DNA from: Nocardioides sp. Root1257
GTDB taxonomy: Bacteria > Actinomycetota > Actinomycetes > Propionibacteriales > Nocardioidaceae
DNA: 64,000 bases
Assembly: GCF_001425175.1 (NCBI RefSeq)
Contig: NZ_LMDV01000009.1
Location: forward strand, 1-64,000
Reading direction: 5' to 3'
Below the pieces are notes generated by a model. That model did not search any database. It saw only the letters and a list, made by a program, of their open reading frames with translations, and was not told the DNA's origin. Shown here one piece after another: positions 24,773-32,458 of this stretch. Each line of letters starts with the position of its first letter. Positions within the stretch are counted from its first letter, which is position 1. The position numbers and the translations under genes were made by a program.

Positions 24773-25956
24773 GTCAGCGGCCGGACGGGCAGCCCGACCC
24801 GGCTCGCGGTGAAGCCGAGCACCGAGGCGGTGGCCATCACCAGCGCGGGCACGAGCGCCGAGTCCTCGCCGCCGAGCCCGACCAACGGCGAGACGACCGC
24901 GCCGAGGGCGAACTGGCTGAACCCCAGCACGGCGCTGCCGGACCCGGCCACCTCGCGCACCTCGGACATCGCGAGCGCCGCGGCGTTGCCCATGATCGCG
25001 CCGTTGGCGGTCACGGCCAGGAAGACCGGCACCGGGTAGGTCCACCCGGGCGCACCGGCGAGCGCCAGCACGACGAAGCCGAGGCAGGCCAGCACCTGCA
25101 CGGTGATCGCGCCGCGGACCAGGTCGCGCGGCGTGATCCGGTCGACGAGGCGGCTGGTCACCCAGCCGGCCCCGATGAGGCCGACGGCGTTGATGCCGAA
25201 CGCGACGCCGTACCCGATCTCGGAGAGGCCGACGACCGACTGGTAGAGGAACGGCGACGCCGAGATGTAGGCCATCATCACCGCGAAGGACAGCGCGAAG
25301 ACCGCCACCGGTCCGCGGTAGGCGCCGCGGCCGGTGACGGTCCGCAGCCCGGCCAGCCAGGAGGTCGAGCCCTGGCTGCGGGTCTTCGGCGGGTGCGTCT
25401 CCTCGACGACGAGGAGCACGCCCACGAGCATCAGGCCGCAGAGGATCGCGACGGTCCAGAGCATCCCGCGCCAGCCGACCGGGCCGGCCAGCAGGCCTCC
25501 GACCAGCGGTGCCAGCACCGGCGCGACGCCGCCGACCGTGAGCATCAGGGTGAACGCCTTCGCCGCCGCAGCCCCGGTCACGACGTCGGCGATCACGGCC
25601 CGCCCGATCACCATCCCGCCGGCGCCGGCGAAGCCCTGGACGAGACGGGCCGCGACCAGCACGCCGAGGTTCGGGGCGAGCGCGCAGGCGACCGCGGCGA
25701 CGACGCAGACCGCGGCGCTCGCCACCAACGGCGTACGCCGGCCGAAGCGGTCCGAGAGCGGTCCCATCACCAGCTGGCCGAGGGCCATGCCGACCAGGAA
25801 CGTCGTGAGAGTGAGCTGGATGCCGCTCGCGTCCGCGCCCAGGTCGTCGCCCATCGCCGGGAAGCCGGGCAGGTAGAGGTCGGTCGCGACCGGCGCGACC
25901 GCGGCCAGCGACGCCAGCACGAGGAGCAGCGGCCAGCGGATCGAGGTGGCTGGCAC
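24727..25956 (-). CDS. Bcr/CflA-type MFS efflux transporter
   Basis: A 409-residue membrane protein with 12 predicted helices. The MFS signature GPLSDRFGRRTPLV sits between helices 2 and 3, and DLYLPGFPAMGDDLGADAS in the first loop is typical of the Bcr/CflA drug-exporter group. It probably exports a small molecule by proton antiport. The GTG start lies six bases after TTTGACTC, a motif also seen before three other genes in this region. It is divergent from the MBL hydrolase gene and overlaps the LysR gene end. Confidence 0.85.
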   Translation of the reverse strand: MPATSIRWPLLLVLASLAAVAPVATDLYLPGFPAMGDDLGADASGIQLTLTTFLVGMALGQLVMGPLSDRFGRRTPLVASAAVCVVAAVACALAPNLGVLVAARLVQGFAGAGGMVIGRAVIADVVTGAAAAKAFTLMLTVGGVAPVLAPLVGGLLAGPVGWRGMLWTVAILCGLMLVGVLLVVEETHPPKTRSQGSTSWLAGLRTVTGRGAYRGPVAVFALSFAVMMAYISASPFLYQSVVGLSEIGYGVAFGINAVGLIGAGWVTSRLVDRITPRDLVRGAITVQVLACLGFVVLALAGAPGWTYPVPVFLAVTANGAIMGNAAALAMSEVREVAGSGSAVLGFSQFALGAVVSPLVGLGGEDSALVPALVMATASVLGFTASRVGLPVRPLTQVVASSSSTETATS

Positions 25957-25962
25957 GCCGCC

Positions 25963-25970
25963 GAGTCAAA
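25963..25970 (-). promoter_or_regulatory. TTTGACTC element six bases before a start
   Basis: On the minus strand TTTGACTC is followed by six bases and GTG. The same arrangement (TGACT[C/T]-N6-start) precedes the genes at 26077, 34756 (minus) and 34878. Confidence 0.35.
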
Positions 25971-26076
25971 CAGCCCGCGGCGCGCGCCGGAACGCCGTCG
26001 TCGCGATGCCAAGGATCGGCCCTGGTGATGGCTTCGGACCTTGTGGCGGGCGTCACCGTCAGGCTGACTTGCTGCC

Positions 26077-27006
26077 ATGACATGGGAAGACGGGACGTCG
26101 TACCTGGAGGAGCTGGCGCCGGGCGTGTACGCGTTCGTGCAGCCGGCCGGGGGTTGGATGGTCAACAACTGCGGCGTGATCACGGACGCGTCGGGTGACG
26201 CGGTGCTCGTGGACACGACCTCGACCGAGAAGCGCAACCGCGCGCTGCTCGCCGAGGTGCAGCACGTGTCGGCCGGCGGTCCACGGATCGCGGTGAACAC
26301 GCACTCGCACCCCGACCACACCTACGGCAACGGCTTCCTGCCGTCGACGACCACGATCATCGGCCACCACCTGTGCCGCGAGGGCGTGCTGCGCGCCGGT
26401 CTCGCCGCGACGCAGGAGCTGCCGGCCGACTACGGCGACCTGGTCGTCCGGCCGCCGGACGTCACCATCGACAGCGACATCACGCTGCACCTCGGCGAGT
26501 TCCCGGTCGAGCTGCAGATCATGGGACCCGCGCACTCGACCAACGACGTGGGCGTCTGGCTGCCCGAGCAGAAGGTGATGTTCGCGGGCGACCTGGCCTT
26601 CTCCGGCGGCCACCCGATCTTCCTCGAGGGCTCGATGATCGGCTTCCGCGAGGCCACCCGGCGGATGCGCGCGCTCGAGCCGGCGGCACTGCTGCCCGGC
26701 CACGGCCCCGCCTGTCACGGCGACGAGGTCGGCCGCGTGCTGGATGCGCTCGAGGGGTACGTCGGCTGGATCGAGGAGCTCGCGCTCACGTCGTACGCCG
26801 CCGGACTGACGCCGCTCGAGGCGGCCCAGAAGGCCGTCGCGGACAGCCCCTACCGCGAGTGGGAGGAGGGCGAGCGCGTGGTCTGCAACCTGCACCGCGC
26901 GTACGTCGAGCTCACCGACTACGAGCCGTCCGTCCGCCTCAACATCCCGAGCCTGTGGCCGGAGATGGTCGCGCTCAACGGCGGGCCGATCGTCAGCCAC
27001 GCATGA
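26077..27006 (+). CDS. metallo-beta-lactamase-fold hydrolase
   Basis: A 309-residue MBL-fold protein. The metal motif HSHPDH is at residues 76-81 (NTHSHPDHTYGN), with further ligands in GPAHSTNDVG, FAGDLAFSGG and LPGHGPACHG. Such enzymes hydrolyse lactones, thioesters or other esters. No signal peptide is seen. The ATG follows CTGACTT by six bases with no strong ribosome site. Its stop overlaps the GH43 gene start (ATGA), so the two are co-transcribed. A lactone from sugar catabolism is one reasonable substrate, but this is a guess from context. Confidence 0.83.
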   Translation: MTWEDGTSYLEELAPGVYAFVQPAGGWMVNNCGVITDASGDAVLVDTTSTEKRNRALLAEVQHVSAGGPRIAVNTHSHPDHTYGNGFLPSTTTIIGHHLCREGVLRAGLAATQELPADYGDLVVRPPDVTIDSDITLHLGEFPVELQIMGPAHSTNDVGVWLPEQKVMFAGDLAFSGGHPIFLEGSMIGFREATRRMRALEPAALLPGHGPACHGDEVGRVLDALEGYVGWIEELALTSYAAGLTPLEAAQKAVADSPYREWEEGERVVCNLHRAYVELTDYEPSVRLNIPSLWPEMVALNGGPIVSHA

Positions 27007-28412
27007 CCCCGCTCCTCTCCGGCTTCAACCCCGACCCGAGCATCGTGCGCGTCGACGACGCCTACTACCTGGTGACGTCGACCTTCGAGTACCTGCCGGG
27101 CCTCCCCGTCTACCGCAGCGCCGACCTGCTGTCGTGGGAGCTCGTCGGCCACGTCATCACCCGGCCGGAGCAGGCGGGGCTGGACGACGTGCCGACGCCA
27201 GGAGGCGTGTGGGCGCCGACGATCCGGCACCGCGACGGCATCTACTACGTGACCGTCACGATCATGATGGGCGGCCGCGGCTGCGTGGTCTACACGGCCA
27301 CCGACCCGGCCGGGCCGTGGAGCGACGGCGTGCAGGTCCCGGCGGTGACCGGCATCGACCCGGACCTGGCCTGGGACGAGAACGGCACGGCGTACGTCAC
27401 GTTCGCGGACTTCCCGCGCGAGCTGCAGCAGGTGCGTGTCGACCTGGCGACCGGCGAGGCGCTCGGCCCGGCTCGGCCGGTCTGGAAGGGCAGCGGGCTC
27501 TACGCGCCCGAGGGTCCGCACCTCTACCGGCGTGGTGAGTGGTGGTACCTGCTCGCCGCGGAGGGCGGGACCGACCGCGGCCACGTCGTGACGATCGCGC
27601 GCAGCGCGTCGCCGGACGGGCCGTTCGAGAGCAGCCCGCACAATCCCGTGATCAGCGCGCGCAGCACCGGGTCGCCCGTGCAGAACGTCGGCCACGCCGA
27701 CCTCGTCAGCACCGACGACGGCGACGCGATGGTGCTGCTCGGCGTACGACCGGTCGGGCTCGCGCAGGCCTTCTCGCCGCTGGGTCGGGAGACGTTCCTG
27801 GCCTCGGTGTCGTGGACCGAGGGGTGGCCGATCGCGACCCTGCGCGACGTGCCCGGGTCGGACCCCGGTGTCGACTGGATCTCCGTGCGTCGTACGCCGT
27901 CAGCGGTCGGCGTCCCCGTGGGCGGTCGCGTCACGATCACCGGCGACGGACGGGGCATGGACGACCCGAGGCCGTGGTTCGTCGGACGCCGGCAGGCCCA
28001 CCTCGGCGCGACGTTCTCCGCCGTCGTGGACGCCTCTGCCGGCACCGGAGGCGTGGCCGCCCGCCACGACGAGACGCACTTCCTCACCGTGTCCGCGTCC
28101 GGCGGGACGGTCACCGCGACGGCGGCTCTCGCCGGCTTCTCGCGCACCTGGACCGCCGATGTCGGCCCGGGCGAGCTGCGGCTCGGCCTGGACCTGGAGC
28201 GCGCGTCGCGCGACTTCCGCGACGGCGACGTCGGTGCCGGCACGATCCGCTTCTGGGCCGCCGTCGACGGTGAGCGGCGGGTGCTCGCCGAGGTCGACGG
28301 CCGCTACTGGAGCTTCGAGGTCGCCAAGTCCTTCACGGGTCGCGTGCTCGGCGTCTTCGCCGAGGCCGGGACCGTCGACTTCAGCGAGATCGAGTACGTC
28401 GGCCGCGACTGA
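27003..28412 (+). CDS. glycoside hydrolase family 43 beta-xylosidase/arabinofuranosidase
   Basis: A 469-residue intracellular GH43 enzyme. The five-bladed propeller has the three acids of the family: Asp11 (NPDPSIVRV) as base, Asp119 (GIDPDLAWD) and Glu170 (YAPEGPHLY) as acid. The second half (about 320-469) is the beta-sandwich domain found in GH43 xylosidases. With no signal peptide, it would act on imported oligosaccharides. Its ATG overlaps the MBL gene stop. It leads into a uronate locus, which fits breakdown of plant hemicellulose or pectin side chains. Confidence 0.86.
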   Translation: MTPLLSGFNPDPSIVRVDDAYYLVTSTFEYLPGLPVYRSADLLSWELVGHVITRPEQAGLDDVPTPGGVWAPTIRHRDGIYYVTVTIMMGGRGCVVYTATDPAGPWSDGVQVPAVTGIDPDLAWDENGTAYVTFADFPRELQQVRVDLATGEALGPARPVWKGSGLYAPEGPHLYRRGEWWYLLAAEGGTDRGHVVTIARSASPDGPFESSPHNPVISARSTGSPVQNVGHADLVSTDDGDAMVLLGVRPVGLAQAFSPLGRETFLASVSWTEGWPIATLRDVPGSDPGVDWISVRRTPSAVGVPVGGRVTITGDGRGMDDPRPWFVGRRQAHLGATFSAVVDASAGTGGVAARHDETHFLTVSASGGTVTATAALAGFSRTWTADVGPGELRLGLDLERASRDFRDGDVGAGTIRFWAAVDGERRVLAEVDGRYWSFEVAKSFTGRVLGVFAEAGTVDFSEIEYVGRD

Positions 28413-28447
28413 CGCCGCCGTGGTGGCACGGTGGCAGAGTTGACCGC

Positions 28448-29683
28448 GTGACAGTCATCGGTGGGCCCGGCGTCGAGCTCGACGACGAGGAGGTCGCGGC
28501 GTTCGTACGTCGGGAGCTGGAGGGGCTCGACGTCGACGGCAAGCGCGTCTGCCTGGTCGTGCCCGACGCCACCCGCAGCTGCCCGCTCCCCCTGCTGGTG
28601 CGCGAGCTCCACGCGGCGCTCGTCGACCGGGTCGCCGGGCTGACCGCGGTGGTGGCGCTCGGCACCCACGCCGCGATGACGGACGAGCAGCTGGACGCCC
28701 ACCTCGGCGCGCCGTACCCGGGCCTGGTCGTGGTGAACCACGAGTGGTGGGAGCCGGGGACGTTCGTGTCGCTGGGAACCATCTCGTCGGAGCGGGTGAA
28801 GCAGCTGTCCGAGGGACGCCTCGAGCAGGCCGTCGACGTGCGGATCAACCGCCACGTCACCGAGAGCGACGTGGTGATCCTCGTCGGGCCGGTCTTCCCG
28901 CACGAGGTGGTCGGCTTCTCCGGCGGCAACAAGTACCTCTTCCCCGGGGTCGCCGGGCCCGAGGTCATCGACCTCTCCCACTGGCTGGGGGCCCTGATCT
29001 CCAGCGCCGACATCATCGGCACCCGCGGCACCACCCCGGTGCGGGCCCTCATCGACGAGGCTGCGGCACTGGTTCCCGCCCGACGGCTGGCCCTCTGATG
29101 CCTGGTCGTCACGTCCGGCACCGGCACGGTGCAAGCGATGTCGTTCGGGGAGCCCCGGCAGGCGTGGGCCGAGTGCGCCGAGATCTCCGCGCAGGTGCAC
29201 GTCCGACACCTCGAGCGGCCGGTGCGCCGCGTGGTCTCCCTCGTGCCCGAGAAGTACGACGACATGTGGACTGCCGCCAAGGGCTTCTACAAGGTCGAGC
29301 CGGTCGTCGCCGACGGCGGGGAGGTCGTCCTCTACGCGCCGCACATCACCCGGATCTCCGCGATGCACCCCGAGATCGAGGAGATCGGCTACCACTGCCG
29401 TGACTACTTCACCGCGGAGTGGGACCGCTTCTCCCACCTGCACTGGGGGGTGCTCGCACACTCCACCCACCTGCGCGGCGCCGGCAGCTACGACGCCGAG
29501 CACGGCGAGCGGCTGCGCGTCACGGTCACCCTGGCGACCGGGATCCCCGAGGACGTCGTACGCGCGGCGAACCTGGGCTACCTGGATCCCGCCGACCTCG
29601 ACGTCGCGACCGAGGAGGCCGATCCGGACACGCTGGTGGTGCCCGACGCGGGCGAGGTGCTCTTCCGGCTGCAGGCAGGATGA
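28448..29683 (+). pseudogene. LarA-like (DUF2088) gene interrupted by an in-frame TGA
   Basis: One reading frame of 412 codons, the expected length for the nickel-pincer lactate-racemase (LarA) family, is cut by TGA at 29096-29098. The first part (GTG at 28448) has VPDATRSCP, matching the family D-x-T-R motif, and GFSGGNKYLFPG. After the TGA the same frame continues with CLVVTSGTGTVQA and the rest of the C-terminal half (FSHLHWGVLAHSTHLRGAG, then GIPEDVVRAANLGYLDP). No frameshift is needed, so this is a nonsense codon, a sequencing error or readthrough. Without readthrough only a 216-residue N-terminal piece is made. The next gene, uxaC, follows after four bases. Confidence 0.75.
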
Positions 29684-29687
29684 GGGC

Positions 29688-31082
29688 GTGCCGGCCCTGC
29701 AGCTCCACCCCGACCGTCTGCTGCCGTCGGACCCCGCGACGAGGGTGATCGCGCGCCAGCTGTACGACGTGGTGCGCCAGCTGCCGATCCTCTCGCCGCA
29801 CGGCCACGTCGAGGCGAGCCTGCTGCTCGACGACGAGGCGTTCCGCGATCCCGCGAGCCTGCTGATCACCCCCGACCACTACGTGAAACGGCTGCTGCAC
29901 GCCAACGGCGTCGGCCTGGAGCGGCTCGGGGTCGGCGTCGCCGAGCCCACCGAGGACGAGTCGCGCGCGATCTGGCGGACCCTGTGCGCCCACTGGCCAG
30001 TCTTCCGCGGGACCCCAGTGGCCTACTGGTTCGAGTCCGAGCTGGCCGAGATCTTCGGGGTGTCGGAGCGGCCGAGCGAGGCCTCCGCCGACACCCTCTA
30101 CGACCAGGTCGCCGCCTGCCTGGAGCAGCCGGAGTTCCGCCCGCGCGCGCTCTTCGACCGGTTCGGCATCGAGGTGCTGGCCACCACCGACGACCCCGCC
30201 GACGACCTCGCCGCGCACGCGAGCCTGGCCGCGGACCCGACGTTCCACGGACGGGTGCTGCCGACCTTCCGGCCGGATCGCTACCTCGAGCCGGGGCGTC
30301 CCGGCTGGCGTGCCGCCGTCGAGAGCATCGCCGACGAGCCCACCAGCTGTGCCGGCTTCATCGCGGCCCTGGCGCAGCGCCGTGCGTTCTTCGTCGACCA
30401 GGGCGGCACGTCCGCCGACCACAGCCACGTCGACCTGGGCTCCGAGCCGCTGAGCGACGCGGAGGCGGAGCGGATCCACCGCGCGGCGTACGACGGCAGG
30501 GCGACGGCGGACGACGCGACGGCGTACCGACGCCACCTGCTCTTCGAGATGGCCCGGATGTCCACCGAGGACGGCCTGGTGATGACGCTGCACCCCGGCA
30601 TCCGGCGCAACCACCACCGGCCGACGCTCGAGCGGTTCGGGCCCGACCAGGGCCACGACCTGCCGCTCGCGATGGAGTACACCGATGCGCTGCGGCCGAT
30701 CCTCGAGCGCTTCGGCCTGCACCCCGACCTGCACCTGGTCCTCTTCACCGTCGACGAGACCGTCTTCTCCCGCGAGATCGCGCCGCTGGCCGGCTTCTAC
30801 CCGAGCGTGTACGTCGGGGCGCCGTGGTGGTTCCTCGACGCCCCCGACGCGATCCGGCGCTGGCGGTCGGCGGTGACGGAGACGGTCGGTTTCAGCAAGC
30901 TCTCGGGATTCGTCGACGACACCCGCGCCTTCTGCTCCATCCCCGCTCGCCACGACATGGCGCGCCGTCTCGACGCCGGCTACCTCGCGCAGCTGGTGGT
31001 CGAGCACCGGCTGGCGGAGGACGAGGCGCACGAGGCGATCCGCGACCTGGTGGACAGCCCGCGCCGGGTCTTCAAGCTGTGA
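29688..31082 (+). CDS. uxaC: uronate isomerase (glucuronate isomerase family)
   Basis: A 464-residue TIM-barrel protein of the uronate isomerase family, which converts glucuronate to fructuronate or galacturonate to tagaturonate. The HxH metal site is SPHGHVEAS near residue 37, and MTLHPGIRRNHHRPTLERFG and FSKLSGFVDDTRAF are family blocks. The GTG start is four bases after the preceding stop, with AGGATGAGG as ribosome site. The next gene, a mannitol-dehydrogenase-family enzyme, shares one base with its stop and would reduce the ketouronate, giving the first two steps of hexuronate catabolism. Confidence 0.87.
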   Translation: MPALQLHPDRLLPSDPATRVIARQLYDVVRQLPILSPHGHVEASLLLDDEAFRDPASLLITPDHYVKRLLHANGVGLERLGVGVAEPTEDESRAIWRTLCAHWPVFRGTPVAYWFESELAEIFGVSERPSEASADTLYDQVAACLEQPEFRPRALFDRFGIEVLATTDDPADDLAAHASLAADPTFHGRVLPTFRPDRYLEPGRPGWRAAVESIADEPTSCAGFIAALAQRRAFFVDQGGTSADHSHVDLGSEPLSDAEAERIHRAAYDGRATADDATAYRRHLLFEMARMSTEDGLVMTLHPGIRRNHHRPTLERFGPDQGHDLPLAMEYTDALRPILERFGLHPDLHLVLFTVDETVFSREIAPLAGFYPSVYVGAPWWFLDAPDAIRRWRSAVTETVGFSKLSGFVDDTRAFCSIPARHDMARRLDAGYLAQLVVEHRLAEDEAHEAIRDLVDSPRRVFKL

Positions 31083-32278
31083 TGCCCGAGGCCGTGAGGC
31101 CGGTCCGCGTCGTGCACCTCGGGCTCGGCGCCTTCTCCCGCTCCCACCAGGCCTGGTACACCGACCGAGCGCCCGACGCTGCCGAGTGGGGCATCGCGGC
31201 CTTCACCGGTCGGAGCGCGGCTCTGGCCGAGACGCTGCGGGCCCAGGGCTGCGCCTACACGCTGGTCACGCAGCACCCGGCCGGCCCGACCTTCGAGCGG
31301 ATCGGCAGCCTGTCCGCGGTGCACGCGGCCGCGGAGGAGGACGCCTGGCTCGACTACCTCGCGCGCCCCGAGGTCTCGGTCGTCACGATCACCGTGACCG
31401 AGGTGGGCTACCACGCCGGCCCTGCCGGTGCACCCGCTCGTCTGGTGGCCGGCCTCGCGGCACGACGGGCCGCCGGAGCAGGCCCGATCTCGCTGGTCCC
31501 CTGCGACAACCTGCCCGACAACGGCTCGGTGCTGCGTTCGGCGGTCCTGTCGCTCGCCGACCCGGGGCTGACCGGCTGGATCGAGGACCACGTCGCCTTC
31601 GTGACGTCGATGGTGGACCGGATCACCCCGGCGACGACCGACGCCGACCGGGCCCTGGTGCTCGAGGCGACGGGCTTCGACGACCACGCCCCGGTCGTCA
31701 CGGAGCCCTACTCCGAGTGGGTGCTGAGCGGCGCGTTCCCGGCGGGCCGCCCGGACTGGGACGCGACGTTCGTGGACGACGTCGCGCCGTACGAGCGGCG
31801 CAAGCTGTGGCTGCTCAACGGCGCCCACTCACTGCTGGCGTACGCCGGGCTCGCACGCGGCCACGAGACGGTCGAGCAGGCGATCGCGGACCCCGTCCTG
31901 CGCGGCTGGGTGGAGGAGTGGTGGGACGAGGCGTCGCGGCGACTCCCGCAGGACCCTGCGGACACGCGTGCCTACCGGTCGGCGCTGCTGGAGCGCTTCA
32001 CCAACCCCGCGATCCGGCACCTGCTCGCACAGATCGCGCTGGATGGCCCGCAGAAGATCCCGGCCCGGATCCTGCCCAGCCTGCGTGCGGAGCGGGCCGA
32101 GGGTCGGGTGCCGACCGGCTCGACCCGCGTGCTCGCGGCGTGGGTCCTGCACGTCGCGGGCGACGACCCGGTCGAGGACGTCGTGGACCGGGTGATCGCC
32201 CAGGTCGCGCCGGACCTGTCCGGCGACCGGGAGCTGCGTCGCGAGGTCGTGCGGCTCGCCGGCACCATCGAGGCGTGA
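31082..32278 (+). CDS. mannitol dehydrogenase family protein, probable fructuronate reductase
   Basis: A 398-residue long-chain polyol dehydrogenase. The N-terminal NAD(P) site is VVHLGLGAFSRSHQAWYTD, and the catalytic block is KLWLLNGAHSLLAY (Lys-x4-Asn-x2-His). Close neighbours in the family are mannitol dehydrogenase and fructuronate or tagaturonate reductases. The tight link to uronate isomerase (TGATG overlap) favours reduction of fructuronate to mannonate. No mannonate dehydratase or KDG kinase/aldolase gene is in the window, so later steps must be encoded elsewhere. Confidence 0.83.
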   Translation: MPEAVRPVRVVHLGLGAFSRSHQAWYTDRAPDAAEWGIAAFTGRSAALAETLRAQGCAYTLVTQHPAGPTFERIGSLSAVHAAAEEDAWLDYLARPEVSVVTITVTEVGYHAGPAGAPARLVAGLAARRAAGAGPISLVPCDNLPDNGSVLRSAVLSLADPGLTGWIEDHVAFVTSMVDRITPATTDADRALVLEATGFDDHAPVVTEPYSEWVLSGAFPAGRPDWDATFVDDVAPYERRKLWLLNGAHSLLAYAGLARGHETVEQAIADPVLRGWVEEWWDEASRRLPQDPADTRAYRSALLERFTNPAIRHLLAQIALDGPQKIPARILPSLRAERAEGRVPTGSTRVLAAWVLHVAGDDPVEDVVDRVIAQVAPDLSGDRELRREVVRLAGTIEA

Positions 32279-32315
32279 CGTCGTCCGGGTCGTCCCGGCA
32301 TCCAACCGGCCGGGG

Positions 32316-32383
32316 CCTGTCAGCCGACCGCCGCACGACGCGCCGGTGGTCGGCGGCGTGTCGTGCGGGTCCCGGCTGACAGG
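32316..32383. terminator. long nested inverted repeat
   Basis: Outer arms CCTGTCAGCCG (32316-32326) and CGGCTGACAGG (32373-32383) enclose inner arms CCGCACGAC (32331-32339) and GTCGTGCGG (32360-32368). It is placed between convergent genes and could stop both transcripts. Confidence 0.5.
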
Positions 32384-32385
32384 TC

Positions 32386-32419
32386 TGCGGGTTTCGGCGG
32401 CCAGCCGGTGAAACCCGCA
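32386..32419. terminator. second inverted repeat in the same gap
   Basis: TGCGGGTTTC (32386-32395) and GAAACCCGCA (32410-32419) form a perfect 10-bp stem with a 14-base loop, right after the first hairpin and before the end of the GH78 gene. Confidence 0.5.
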
Positions 32420-32458
32420 CACCGGCGCACGCGTGTCGGCACACCCCGACCACCGTCC

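Noticed and set aside
29096..29110. TGA followed by TGC in the LarA-like gene read as a selenocysteine codon
   Set aside because: The family is not known to use selenocysteine. The only nearby hairpin (GCACCG-GCA-CGGTGC) lacks a typical SECIS loop, and no selenoprotein genes were seen. A nonsense change or sequence error is simpler.
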